This document shows, piece by piece, positions 10,914 through 22,340 of a stretch of 64,000 bases of DNA. The position numbers and the translations under genes are program-made. The stretch comes from Eleusine coracana subsp. coracana (lineage: Eukaryota; Streptophyta; Magnoliopsida; Poales; Poaceae): contig CM064424.1 of the NCBI GenBank assembly GCA_032690845.1, positions 45,955,511 through 46,019,510 on the forward strand, written 5' to 3'. Below the pieces are notes generated by a model, which made no database searches, was not told the DNA's origin, and saw nothing but the letters and a program-made list of their open reading frames with translations. Numbering within the stretch: the first letter of the stretch is position 1; every line of letters begins with the position of its first letter.

Positions 10914-11579
10914 TTTGTGATGGAAAAAAATGTACCCGACTATGCTTAATCTATTCTTCTATTAACAGCCGGTGTGTGTGTTTGTAGATCAGTGTGTTTG
11001 GTCTTCTTTCATTTGCTCATGCTAATACGGTTAAAGTCATGTTCAAAATAACATAGTAGGACTCCTATGTTCTCTGATTAAAGTTTATCCTTTATTTTGC
11101 AGCGCAAACAAAGCAATGATGCTGATTAATTCAGGACATGTATAGTTAGTTATTAAAGAAAGAAATGATAAACTTACGGATCATATTTGTTTTTTTTAAG
11201 TATTCAACTGTTATTGACTATAAGTAAAAAAATGCAGATCTAAAATGAGAAGAAATACATATAGTATTTCTTGTTAATGTTTAGTTCACAATGTTTATCA
11301 GTCATATACCATAAGTAAAAAAATGCAGATCTAAAAGATACTATCATATACCATATTATGATTATCAGTCATTGATGACAAGTTTAGCTTGCACAATGTT
11401 TAGTTCACTTATCCTATTTTGTATAGAACACTGAGTTAATCACGACATTTTACTTACCAATGAAGCAAGCGTGATTTAACCTTACATGAAAAAATTAACC
11501 ATTTTGTATCTCAAATTCAGTAAGTGCTCTCTGGTGTCTGGTTCTTCTTTTTCTAAAGGAAACTAATGTAATATTTGTT

Positions 11580-11731
11580 TATTTGTCACTGCTGCGGATG
11601 AGGCCGAGAAAGGGGAGTCTTTTTTTGGCATCCAGAGCAGATTAGCTCTTGATATCGCTTATTGTGAATCTGACCACTGAACATTGATTTGAGCAAGTGA
11701 AAATATATTCCATTTTGGTTGTATTGCAGAA
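11580..11731 (+). repeat. 152-bp direct repeat, copy 2
   Basis: Second copy of 10,762-10,913, offset 818 bp. The spacer contains smaller repeats ('agtaaaaaaatgcagatcta' at about 11,226 and 11,312; 'gcacaatgtttagttcac'-like at about 11,290 and 11,395). This suggests a local segmental duplication or the ends of an unidentified element. Confidence 0.8.
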
Positions 11732-11899
11732 CTCACGATGGAAAAAGATATAGCCGAATCCTCCTTTTGCATAAGAATAGGCATCTGTGATCATGCAGAC
11801 TGTAATGCCTTTTGTATGCTTAATCTATTCTTCTGTTGTTTGATATGATCATGATGTTGTGCTTTTGTACTAAGGATAGAAAAAAAGGATAGAGGCAGG

Positions 11900-12112
11900 A
11901 GGGACATTAAGAGTAAACAAGAGAGCCAACTCCCGCATGAATTCTGCTTGCTGCTGTTGGTTCTCCATCATGCTGGCGAAGAACTGCGCCATCATCTGCT
12001 TGGGGTTGGGAGGTGGTGGGGGAGCCTCATGCTAAGTGTTGTCACCTCCCCTAGCCCTGGAGCTCTCGGGCTGTTCACCGTGAAGCTCGTTGGTGTTGCG
12101 AGTGCGAATCAT
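11900..12112 (-). pseudogene. Ty3/gypsy gag N-terminus, truncated
   Basis: The minus strand starts with ATG at 12112-12110 and reads MIRTRNTN..., then a Pro-rich APPPPPNPKQMMAQFFASMM segment and ENQQQQAEFMREL. This Pro-rich, Gln-rich start followed by a 'QMMAQF..MM..Q' helix is common in grass gypsy gag proteins. A TAG replaces a Gln codon about 30 codons in. Homology fades near 11,900. The primer-binding site and LTR of the same element appear to lie at 24.2-24.3 kb, with a copia insertion in between. Confidence 0.6.
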
Positions 12113-13340
12113 TATGAAATGCAAGCATTAGGGTTCCATTAGTTTCTTATCCAACAAGGTCATGAGGGAACACAAATTCAAGGGCAAATACGATGCTCCA
12201 AATGTAGAAAAGTGTAGTTCAGCAAGGAAAACAAATATACTGATGGTGATTACTTATCCAAGAGATTTCCACATCGAGAAGTAGACTTGTCCATAATTTT
12301 CAGAATGCGATTCAGTTCTATCCTATCAGTACAACAGTCACTAAATCAAGATTTTAAGTAAACTTGCCTACTAAATCTAGACAGACAATGAATACCAAAG
12401 TTGTAGAAAACTTTCTCACCTTTCCAACGAGTATTTACTCAACTTCATCTCACAAGGGGTTCAGGAGATGGGAATTTTCCAAGTTAACTGTCAGTTTCTG
12501 AAATTCTGCTTTCGATCAAAACTGTTACCCTACTAGTAGGTAACACGAAAATGTAAACTGCTCCTAATATACGCAAAACTAGTTATTTGGGCTCATACTA
12601 AAGCTGTAGAGGACTTTCTCACCTTTTCAACACATCTTTGCACACTCTCATCGGGTTAACGATTTAGGAGGTGCGAATTTTCTAATTCACAGTTCCGAAT
12701 CTGAAAGTCCGATATGGCAGGGCTATGTTTGGACTGAAAAATGGGTCTAAAACCTAATTGCCCATGCTGTTACCCATTTAAGTATTTTATGTGCATCATG
12801 AGAATTGCATCATCTTTCTAACACATATTTTCACGTGTCTAAAAAATTCTTAGAACTCAAGATACGTAATTTATACTACCGGTTAGTTTTCTGAACTGAT
12901 TTTCTAGACAGAACTGGGTTACTCTGGAGATTTGCTCATAACTCTCTCTTCCATGTCTCAAAACTGAAAACTTAAGCTACCAAAGTTGTGGAGCAATTCC
13001 TAAACTTTCCAGAAGGTACTCATACAACCTTAGAGGTGGTTTGAGCAAAAAGCTATGAATTTTACAAGATAGGTGACAAATCTGAATTTTAGATTGATAC
13101 CAAACTATTGTGCTGACTCGAACGAACCATAACGGTATTGTTCGGTAATCTTTAAATAAAAATTTCTTGCTGGATATAAAGAGAGTTTGTTCATGATTTC
13201 AACGAGTATTTATTTGCATGCTTTTGATTCTCGAGTGAGAGGATATCGATTTTTTTTATGTGCAGGCATGCTAGCTGAAATTTCAGTTTTGTCAAAGTGA
13301 CTTGATGCTCTAATATTTTTCATGAATGCATATTTGCTAT
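12113..13340 (-). mobile_element. Gypsy 5' leader, first part (between gag and the copia insertion)
   Basis: Non-coding sequence upstream of the gypsy gag on the minus strand. It contains several related 'gttgtagaaaactttctcacctttccaac' stretches (about 12,400, 12,610, 12,990). The copia element is inserted at 13,341-13,345. The remaining leader and the primer-binding site resume at 24,144. Confidence 0.5.
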
Positions 13341-14114
13341 ACTTTTGAGAAACCATGTGGATATGTGTCATGGTTTGCTATACATGTGATGAGTAATTGA
13401 CTTGAGCGGATTTGGTGTTTGAGTTGAAATGCGGGAATCCAGGGATTGCATGGGTTTGCATATCATGGTTATGACTAACCGGAGTTGGTGGAGATATTGG
13501 TGATGTTGCAGGAGATGGGAAATGTGTTTGCTTGTCTCATGATGTGTAGGTCACTGGAGTCGACTTGACGGTCAACGGCGAGAGGATCGGGCACAAGTAG
13601 GGTCTTGGGGCCAGACGATCGGGATGCCGAGTGAAGTCAAGGGTGATCCACACCGTACACATGGAGAGGCAAGAAGCACGGACGGTTTCACGGTTGAGCC
13701 TCAAAACCGTGGTGGTGATGAAGACAGCATGTTGACCAAGTCAAGGCGAACGGGGTGCCAGTGCAAGTGACAAGAGGGCCCGATGGACAGGGACTGGGAG
13801 AGACTTGCCGGTGGTCAGGATCACGGGACAAGGTGACATGCGTCAACATCGAGAAGTCGCACTTTGAGAAGCGTGCAAGGCGGTTTCCCGATTTGGGCCT
13901 CAAAACCAGTGGCGGTGGTTGGCGGTGCATGTGGCACCATCACGGAGCTTGCTTCGAGATGAAGCAAAGACGTGAAGCGTCCGATGGCATTCGGGCGATG
14001 AGGAAAAAGATGGACGGTTATGCCCCCAGTGGTAGGTGGGTGTGTTATGTAGGTCAAGGGTAGAGTGGTCATGTGGACAATAGACCCTAGACCTATATAA
14101 GGAGAGGTGTGGCT

Positions 14115-14362
14115 AGTGGGAGAGGAGCCTCTCTTCGATTAGCCTTGTGTTAGGCCTCTATTCAAAGTGCTTGGAGAGGACTTCATGTTTGAGAGGAGAG
14201 TAGTGGGTGTGTGAGAGACATCTCTTGCTCTTCCAAATAGTGGGAGAGGAGCCTCTCTTCGATTAGCCTTGTGTTAGGCCTCTATTCAAAGTGCTTGGAG
14301 AGGACTTCATGTTTGAGAGGAGAGTAGTGGGTGTGTGAGAGACATCTCTTGCTCTTCCAAAT
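14115..14362 (+). repeat. 124-bp tandem duplication in the 5' LTR
   Basis: Two nearly identical copies starting 'agtgggagaggagcctctct', directly downstream of the TATA box. The 3' LTR has one copy, so the duplication happened in this LTR after insertion, or the other LTR lost one. Confidence 0.85.
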
Positions 14363-14855
14363 AGTGGGAGGAAGAGGGTGGCTTCCTAGCCTTGTACCTA
14401 TGGATCTTGTAAGCACCTTTCTATGATATGAGAAGTATTTTTGTGCTCAAGATTTCCCTCTTCACTTGAATCCTGAAATTCCATTTTTCCTATTTTCAGA
14501 AGCATTTTCGTGGTGATTTTCGATCTCACTTTTGGACAAGTTTTTGGCCCGAATTTCTTGAGAAACTTGTTGCTAGGATGAGCTAGGATAATCCTCTATG
14601 GATCCTTGATGGAATTATTGGCTCTAGCACCTTCGATTTGAAGGATTTCTCAAGTTTCCCCTTTTTGGTGTTCTTGGCACGAGATCTGAAATTCGTGATG
14701 ATTTCTTGAGCCAATTAAGTTGATCTCCTAGGATTAGGGTCGTGATGTGATGAGGATTTACTGGTCTAAAAATTGCATCATTTGGAGTTCGTTTGATAGA
14801 GTTTTGGAGAAGATTTGAGAAGATCCCGAGAGATTTTCTATTCTGTCAGGGGTTG

Positions 14856-15012
14856 ACCGACACTGCCGATGACCAGGACCGGCACTGCCGATTGGTCCAG
14901 TCTGTAGGTTCCAGTGTGACAGTATCCCGCACCGGCACTGCCGATAGGTGGAACCGGCACTGCCGATGATGCGCACCGGCACTGCCGATGGCAGGGATCG
15001 GCACTGTCGATG
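14856..15012 (+). repeat. Array of short palindromes in the 5' LTR
   Basis: Six copies of ACCGGCACTGCCGAT with spacers of variable length; the CGGCAnTGCCG core is a palindrome around one base. The 3' LTR has seven copies at 23,727-23,903. LTR arrays of CpG-rich palindromes are a known Sirevirus trait. Confidence 0.85.
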
Positions 15013-15248
15013 GGAGTTCAGTTCTGAACTGTTGAGGATTGCTCCTTCCCTTTTTGTTTCCGTTGTGTTTCAATGGTGTGGTTGATCACTCCTAGGGCTA
15101 GTACAACACAAGTTGGTGTGTGTAGTCTTGGTGATCGATTTGGAGGTTGGCTTGGGTTGTTTTTGAGATATAGGCCAAGTTCTCTTGGAGAATTTTATTA
15201 GGCTCCCATTCACCCCCCCCCCCTCTGGTCGCCTTCTCGGTCCTTCAA

Positions 15249-15262
15249 TTGGTACCAGATCC
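15249..15262 (+). promoter_or_regulatory. Primer-binding site of the Sirevirus-like element
   Basis: TTGGTACCAGATCC begins 2 nt after the LTR and resembles the plant initiator-tRNA-Met site (TGGTATCAGAGC) with changes. The same site, TTGGTATTAGAGAC, follows the second copy of this family at 57,530. Confidence 0.75.
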
Positions 15263-15310
15263 GGTTTGATCACTAGTTGACCTTCACCGGCTTTGTGATC
15301 CAAAGGCGAC

Positions 15311-17310
15311 ATGGAGAAGCGTGTTATCAAGCTGTGGATGTTCGATGGAGAGGACTTCCCCTACTGGAAGTCACGGACCAAGGGGTATCTACTAAGTCAA
15401 GGACGTGCAATTTGGGAGATTGTTGATCAGGAGTATGCTATACCACAAGACCTGAACACTGCTTCTGCAGGTGAGTTAGTTAGGTATGAGAACAACTCCA
15501 AAGCTATCAATATTCTGCTTTCTGCACTTGGTAGGAGCAAACATGATAGGGTTGCACACCTTGACACTACTCATGCTATTTGGGATAAACTCTGCACTTA
15601 CCATAAGGGTACCAACCAGGTCAAGTCTATGCGTAAAGATTCTTACAATAGACAGTACCAAACCTTTGCACAGAAACCGGGCGAGTCACTAGATGACACT
15701 TTTCGTAGGTTTGAGGCAATTGTGTGCAACTTGCAGGCTTGTGGTACCCTTATGTATAATGACAATGATAAAGCTAAGCAACTGCTGTACTCACTTGATG
15801 AAAATGTTTGGGGGTTAAAATTGTTGCCCTAGAAGAAACTGCTGAATTCAATACCTTGAACTGTGAGCAATTGTATAGCAAGCTGAAATCTCATGAACTG
15901 TCTAGGAAATCTCGTCCTAATCTTGCTATTCCTGCTTCTAGCATGGCTTTGCTTTCTAGTTCTCAGAAGGGTGATCACAGTTGTGCTTCTTATGGAACTA
16001 ACCCCTCACTTGACAAGTCTTCCTTGGAGTTTGCTTTGTCTTCTCTTGTTGCAGCTTCCGATGAACAAATGGAGTATATTCCTGACAAGGAGCTGTCCTT
16101 GCTCACAAGGAAGTTCAGGAAGTTCTACAATAACAGGAAGGAGAGAAGAGGAGGTGGTTCAAGAACCTGCTTAGAGTGCGGTGACCCGGGACACTTCATC
16201 GTTGATTGTCCCAAGAAGAAGAAGAAGGTCGGGTACCGCGACAACAACACTGAAGGCTTCAAGCAGAAGAAGAACCGCTTCTACAAGAAGGGTAAGAACT
16301 CCAAGAAGTTCGCCAAGGCCATTGCACGCGCCTGCATTGCCGCCTTGAGTGATGTCGACCTCACATCAAGCGAAGGCCTTTCAAACTCGGAGGAGGAGGT
16401 TGAAAAGCCACGAGTCAAGAGGAAGGATGACTTCATCGGGCTTTGCTTCATGGCAAAGAACGACCACGACACTGACTCTGGATCCGACTCCGACACAAGC
16501 AAGGTACCTCCCACTCTCGATGAGCCCTCTTCTGAACTTGATCATTTGCGTGATGTTCTGCTCATGCAAGATGATAAGCTTCGCAGTGCTATTCGTGAGG
16601 GTAGAGAGCTTAAGTCTAAGTTGGAGAGTGCTGATTTTGAAATTGCTTCGCTTAGGTCCAAGCTTGCTCGTGAGGACATTGTTGTTGAGTGTGAGTCTTG
16701 TCAAGTTGTGATGAGTGATCTTGCACAGAGGGAGAGTGTGCATGCTCAAGTTACCAGTCAGGTTGAGAGTGCCCTCAAGGAGCTTGATGAGTTTAAAGCT
16801 AGACCAACTCTTTTGAGTGCATGTCAGAAGTGCCCCAAACTCATAGATGAGTTGGAAGCTTAGTCCCTCAAAGTCAAAGAGCTTGAGTCCAAATTGCTTC
16901 ATGAGACTCGCTCTAAGGTCCTTCCACCACCTTGTGAGGTGTGTGGCTCTCTTAAGGACAAGCTTGTAATCACTAGGGAGGAAAACAAAGCCCTAGTCCA
17001 GGAAAATGACTATCTTGTGTCTAGGCTCCAGAGAACCCTAGTGAGTGAAGAGAAGATTGAGAGTGATTTGGCAAGAGTGAAGGAGAGTACTTCTAGATCA
17101 ACCTATAACTTGGGTTTGGGATTTGAGAGGTGTGACAAGGAGAGTGAGAATATGGGTAAGTTTGTACCTAGCTCCAGCTACAAGGATGAAGAAAACACCA
17201 TCAAACCCACTGACACATACTATCCACCCGATCCAAAACCCTCCTTCAACCCAAAGCAAACAGAGAAGCCAAAACCCAAACCTGCAATGCAAGTCAAGCC
17301 TAATCCTTAG
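15311..17310 (+). pseudogene. Sirevirus-like gag (UBN2 domain, zinc knuckle, coiled coil), broken
   Basis: ATG at 15,311, just after the GGCGAC leader. The first 170 codons form a copia gag domain (MFDGEDFPYWKSRTKGYLLS, then AINILLSALGRSKHDRV). A frameshift near 15,815 separates this from a second stretch (15,808-16,863), with a CX2CX4HX4C knuckle (CLECGDPGHFIVDC) and a long Leu/Glu/Lys-rich coiled coil. TAG codons stop it at 16,861 and 17,308. A large gag with a coiled-coil C-terminal part is usual for the Sirevirus lineage. In life it would form the capsid-like particle in the cytoplasm. Here it cannot give one protein. Confidence 0.85.
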
Positions 17311-20300
17311 GGTGTCTACATTTGCATGTTTTGTGGTCGCAAGGGCCACTTGGATGAATTCTGTTTTAGGCGTAAGAGGATTGAGAGGAAGCAAGCTGAG
17401 TTGACTAGGGATACTTTTTATGATGATTTTGTTGACTTTCAACCTCGCTCTTTTTCTCGTGCCTATCATGGACAGGGTCATTCCTCATATGGCTTTGATT
17501 CACGAAACAGAGGCTTTGCGCAGCAACACTTTGACGCCCCACGTTTTCCCCATTGTGGTGAGTGTCACTCGCGTGGATTTGGCTTTCACACAGATGATTT
17601 CTATCCTCACAACTCAAGGTTTGAGTCGAGACGCTTTGACAGGCCACATTTTCCCCATCGTGGTTCTCGTCCCATGCGTTCGAATGATAAAGTGCAAAGA
17701 ACTGTGATGACTACTACCGGTCATATGGTTAAGTGCTGGATTCCTAAATGCTTTTTGACTAACCCCAGCGCTGAGCCATCGACTTTCACTTCTTGTTCTT
17801 TGTAGGCAGCAGGTGGAGGCTTGGAGAACAAGTGGTTGATGGATTCCGGGTGTTCGCGCCACATGACCGGAAATGCAAAGTGGTTCTCCAGCCTCACTCC
17901 CTTGAAGCGTCGGGAGTATGTGACCTTTGGAGATGACAAGAGAGGAAGAGTGAAGGGAAGGGGCGCGGTAAAGGTAAATGAGAACTTCACTCTCAATGAT
18001 GTTGGTTTGGTTGAGTTTCTCAAGTACAATCTCCTCTCTATTTCTCAGCTTCTTGATGTTGGTTTGGAAGTGCGCTTTAAGTCGAATGCTTCTTGTATTC
18101 TTGATTTGAGTGGTTCCTTGGTTTGTGGGATTTCTTGCATTGGTAGAGTTTTTCAGGCTGATTTTGCTGGTTCTCCTGGTTCTCACAAGTGCTTGTTTGC
18201 TCAATCTTCTTCTGAGCTCTAGAAATGGCATAGGAGACTGGGTCACATGAGCTTTGACTTGTTATGTCGCTTGAGTGGCCTAGGTTTGATCCGAGGATTG
18301 CCTAAGCTCAAATTTGATAAGGATTTGGTTTGTGCTCCTTGTCGTCATGGGAAAATGATTGTCACTTCTCATCCACCAATCAATTTGGTGATGACTGAAC
18401 GCCCTGGAGAGTTGCTTCATATGGACACTGTTGGTCCTTCTCGGGTTCGTTCGGTGGGTGGGAAGTGGTATGTTCTTGTGATTGTTGACGACTACTCTCG
18501 CTACTCTTGGGTCTACTTTATGGAGAGCAAGGATGAAGTGTTTCATCACTTTTGGAGCTTAGCCTTGAGGTTGTTCAAGGAACTCCCTGGTGCATTACGA
18601 GCAATTCACAGTGATAATGGCACCAAGTTCAAGAACTCCTCCTTTGATGCTTTCTGTCTTGAGCATGGTATTGAGCATCAGTTTTCAGCACCTCGGGTTC
18701 CCCAGCAGAACGGTGTGGTTGAAAGAAAGAACAGAACCTTAATGGAGATGGCCCGGACGATGCTCGATAAGCATAGGACTCCGAGGCGGTTCTGGGCTGA
18801 GGCCATTAGCACTGCTTGCTATATTTCCAATCGGATTTTCTTGCGCTCAATTCTTAATGTGACTTCTTATGAGCTGCGTTTTAGGAGAAAGCCCTTAGTT
18901 TCTCATTTGCATGCCTTTGGTTGCAAGTGCACATTATTCTCAAGCGTGGCAATCTTGATAAGTTTGAGTCAAGGTCTTCTGATGGAATCTTTCTTGGTTA
19001 CTCTCTTCATGGTTATTCCTATAGAGTTTTGAATTTGGAGACTAACACCATCGTAGAATCCTGCGATGTAACCTTTGATGAATCAAACTCTTGTGCAAGG
19101 AATGTGATTGAGTCTGCAGGTGACAAGGAGATGAAGGAGAGCATCTTTGTAGAAGAGGACCTACAGGGCTTGGATGATGATGATGATGAGTCATTCCATC
19201 CCACATCCGAGCTTGTTCCTGCTGCTACCACTACTCCAGCAGAGGGTCCAGAAGCTTCTACATCGACTTCAATAGCTGTCGAGCAAGCTCCAGCTATGGT
19301 TGAGGGGGAGGTACACTCTGAGAGAGGGGCTCCTCACCACATTCAGCATCAACACCCACCTCAACAGATGATCGGTAATCTCTATGAGAGGACAACAAGG
19401 TCAAGGTCTGCACATCTTGCTTGCTTTACCAATTCTCTCTTTGTTGCAACCATTGAACCCCGGGATATTGGACACGCACTATCTGATAAACATTGGGTTA
19501 ATGCCATGCATGAGGAGTTGGAAAACTTTGAAAGAAACAAAGTCTGGACCCTTGTAGAGCCTCCCAAAAATGTCAAAGTCATAGGAACCAAGTGGGTGTT
19601 CAAAAACAAACATGGGGAGGATGGTGAGGTTGTGAGAAACAAGGCTAGGCTAGTTGCTCAAGGTTTTAGCCAAGTGGAGGGCTTAGATTATGGTGAAACC
19701 TTTGCTCCTATTGCTCACATAGAAGCCATTAGGATCTTGCTTGCATTTGCTGCCTCTAAGGGCATTAGACTCTATCAAATGGATGTCAAGACTGCTTTCC
19801 TAAATGGTTTCATAGAGAAAGAAGTGTATGTGAGGCAACCCCCTGACTTTGAGCACCACAAATACCCAAACCGTGTGTACAAGCTTCAGAAGGCTTTGTA
19901 CGGGCTAAAGTAAGCACCTAGGGCATGGTATGCTAGGCTTAAGACCTTCTTGCTAGAGCATGGGTATGTCATGGGGTGTGTTGATAAAACCTCGTTCACT
20001 CTCAAGCATGGCAATGACTTTCTAATGGTTCAGATTTATGTGGATAATATCATCTTTGGTGGTTCCTCTCATGCTCTTGTGTCCATGTTTCAGGAGGCTA
20101 TGGAAAGTGAATTTCAGATGTCGATGATGGGAGAGCTCACCTTCTTTCTTGGGCTTGAAATCAAGCAGTGCAAGCAAGACACTTTCATACATCAAGCCAA
20201 GTACACGAAGGATCTCCTGAAGAAATTCGACATGGTCAATGTGAAGCCATTGTCTACACCAATGTCCACTACAACGGCTCTTGACCCTGATGAAGACTGT

Positions 20301-20999
20301 AAAGCGGTGGATCAATGGGAGTACAGGAGCATGATTGGCTCCCTCTTGTACCTGACAGCGACAAAACCCGACATACACTTTGCGGTGTGTCTTTGTGCTC
20401 GCTTTCAAGCTTCCCCAAGGGTGACTCATCGCAAGGTTGTCAAGCGCATCTTCAGGTATCTTAAATACACCCTTAAGTTCGGTCTTTGGTACTCTGCATC
20501 TTCATCTCTTGACCTCATTGGATATTCGGATGTGGACTTTGTTGGGTGTAGAATTGATAGGAAGAGCACTTCTGGTACTTGCCATTTCTTGGGTACTTCT
20601 TTGATCTGTTGGTCTTCACGTAAGCAGTCGAGTGTTGCCCAATCCACCACAGAGGCTGAGTATGTAGTTGCTGCTAGCTGGTGCTCATAAATCCTATGGA
20701 TTGTATCTACCATGAGAGACTATGGGTTGACTTTTAAGGGTGTTCCACTCATGTGTGATAACTCCAGTGCCATATGCTTAGCCACAAACCCAGTCCAACA
20801 TGGTAAAGTCAAACACATCAATGTGCGATTCCACTTCCTAAGAGACAATGTTGAGAAGGGGGATGTTGAGCTCTAATACATTGATACCAAAAACCAACTA
20901 GCTGATATCTTCATCAAGCCCCTAGATGCTTCGAGACATGCTTTTCTTCGGGGGGAACTTGGTGTTTGTCATCCCTATGGCATCATTTGAGGGGGAGTT
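17311..20999 (+). pseudogene. Sirevirus-like pol: protease, integrase, reverse transcriptase, RNase H, broken
   Basis: Order is copia-type. A second knuckle (CMFCGRKGHLDEFC) at about 17,323; protease WLMDSGCSRHMTG at about 17,833; pre-integrase zinc domain at 18,230-18,400; integrase core with MDTVG, HSDNGTKF and NGVVERKNRTL at 18,420-18,760; reverse transcriptase (KWVFKNKHG, VAQGFSQVEGLDY, MDVKTAFLNG, then IYVDNI) at 19,580-20,060; RNase H (GYSDVDF, STSGTCHFLG, TTEAEY) at 20,520-20,680. The catalytic YVDD is YVDN, which would cripple polymerase activity. Stops at 17,803, 18,220, 19,911 and 20,688, and a frameshift near 18,930, break it. Two of the stops fall at the near-invariant Gln of K-Q-A-P and at the S-Q-x-L/I-W Gln. 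Confidence 0.92.
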
Positions 21000-22328
21000 G
21001 GTTTTTCTCTTGTATATATGTATCTTATCATTTTCGCATTGCATCTCATATGTAATATATGCATTGGTAGATGAGCTTTGATTCTTATGCCTTCTTGCAT
21101 TTCTCCTTGCTATGATTGAGCTTGAGCTAAGTTGTGTGGATGTGATGGTAATCTCTTATGCTTAGATTTTCTAGATGGCCTGTTATAAACTCATGTGAGT
21201 AACTTGCTAATCTTAAAGGTAAATTGAGCTTCTTGTGAACCTTATGATCTAATCTTGCTAAAACTTGCTCACCATGTGTATAATTGCTTTTATCCTTGTT
21301 GAAACTTGCACTGAGGCTAATCTAGAGGATGTCTTGGCTTTGGCACCTTGTTTGCGAAATGGAAGGCTTTGCAAATGTTTAGCTCATGATGAAACATTGT
21401 GGGAACGTGTGTTCCTTTTGCCGCAAAGGCATGCTCTTTTGTCTTGTGCATAATCTTGAAAAATCTGCTAAGTGCTTTGATCAAGAACTACTCAATAATG
21501 CTAAATCCAAACATTGTGACTTGAAGCCTCGGGGTGTTTGCCGTACCCAGTCGTGCGACCCTCCGCATGGATAAGAGGACACATGAGGATAAACTATAAT
21601 CACTTGATCAACTGAGTCTCTGTTTCATATGTGAGCTTTTGTAGAGCTTATTTTCTGCGAGTGCTTGTTGCCCTTGTTGAGATTGAAACTGGCTAGATTC
21701 TTATGATTCACTTGGTGCTTGTATTGCCTTGGATGAGAGTACTTACACTTGTGGTGGCAGATTTTCTCATGATAAGCAAAATTTGATTCTATCTAAGCTA
21801 GTCAAATCTTTCTGCTTAGCCTGTATAGCTCATGGTGTTTATGCCTTGCTATCTATTTTTGATCTTTGCATGATTGGGAGCTATTGCCTTTACACTTCAT
21901 GGCACTATGGTTATGATTAGCAAAGTTAAATGCTTGTTTGCACAATTGTTGAAGCTCCTTAGGTTTGCATTTTCATGTATTGCATGTTTGCTTATTCTTT
22001 TGCCTCTTTGATGAGTTCATTGCCAAAGAGGGAGAAAATTTTGGGGTCATGCTCAAATAATGCTAAGAAATTCATATGATCCATTTTGCACTACATGAGA
22101 CCTACCACAACTTGAAGGGGAGCATATCATGATCTTGAGCGGTTTCTTGCGCTTTTCACATTCTTTGCGTCTCAAGTCGCTTTCTTTGCCAACTCTTGGT
22201 TTTGTGATCCCTACTTGCTAGATGGCTTGTTTTCACCTTTTCTTTGGGTTTGGCCATTTGGATGTGCTTATTCGGCTTCGCATTTCAATCTCTAATCTTT
22301 GTGCATTTGGTGTTATCAATGTACTCAT
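21000..22328 (+). mobile_element. Non-coding 3' region of the Sirevirus-like element
   Basis: About 1.3 kb between RNase H and the 3' LTR with no env-like domain. Polypurine-like tracts occur at 20,989-20,997 (GAGGGGGAG), about 22,025 (AAAGAGGGAG) and 22,114-22,122 (GAAGGGGAG), besides the true tract at the LTR. Multiple polypurine tracts with an AGGGGGAG-like core are described for Sireviruses. Confidence 0.7.
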
Positions 22329-22340
22329 CAAGGGGGAGAT
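22329..22340 (+). promoter_or_regulatory. Polypurine tract
   Basis: CAAGGGGGAGAT directly precedes the 3' LTR; it would prime plus-strand synthesis. Confidence 0.85.

Larger units (their letters stand above)
13346..15247 (+). repeat. 5' LTR of the Sirevirus-like copia element
   Basis: It begins TGAGAAACC and ends GGTCCTTCA, matching the 3' LTR at 22,341-24,138. Length is 1902 bp against 1798 bp, because a 124-bp block (14,115-14,238 and 14,239-14,362) is duplicated in this copy only. TATA box TATATAA at 14,094-14,100. An array of six short imperfect palindromes (core CGGCACTGCCG) spans 14,856-15,012. A poly-C run precedes the end. Target-site bases ACTTT at 13,341-13,345. Confidence 0.9.

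Noticed and set aside
14856..15012. Short palindromes with spacers in the LTR, array-like
   Set aside because: Irregular spacing, imperfect units and a place inside an LTR; a retrotransposon regulatory array, not CRISPR.
21265..21920. Possible env-like gene after copia pol
   Set aside because: Only short ORFs, without signal peptide, membrane anchor or coiled coil in a single frame.
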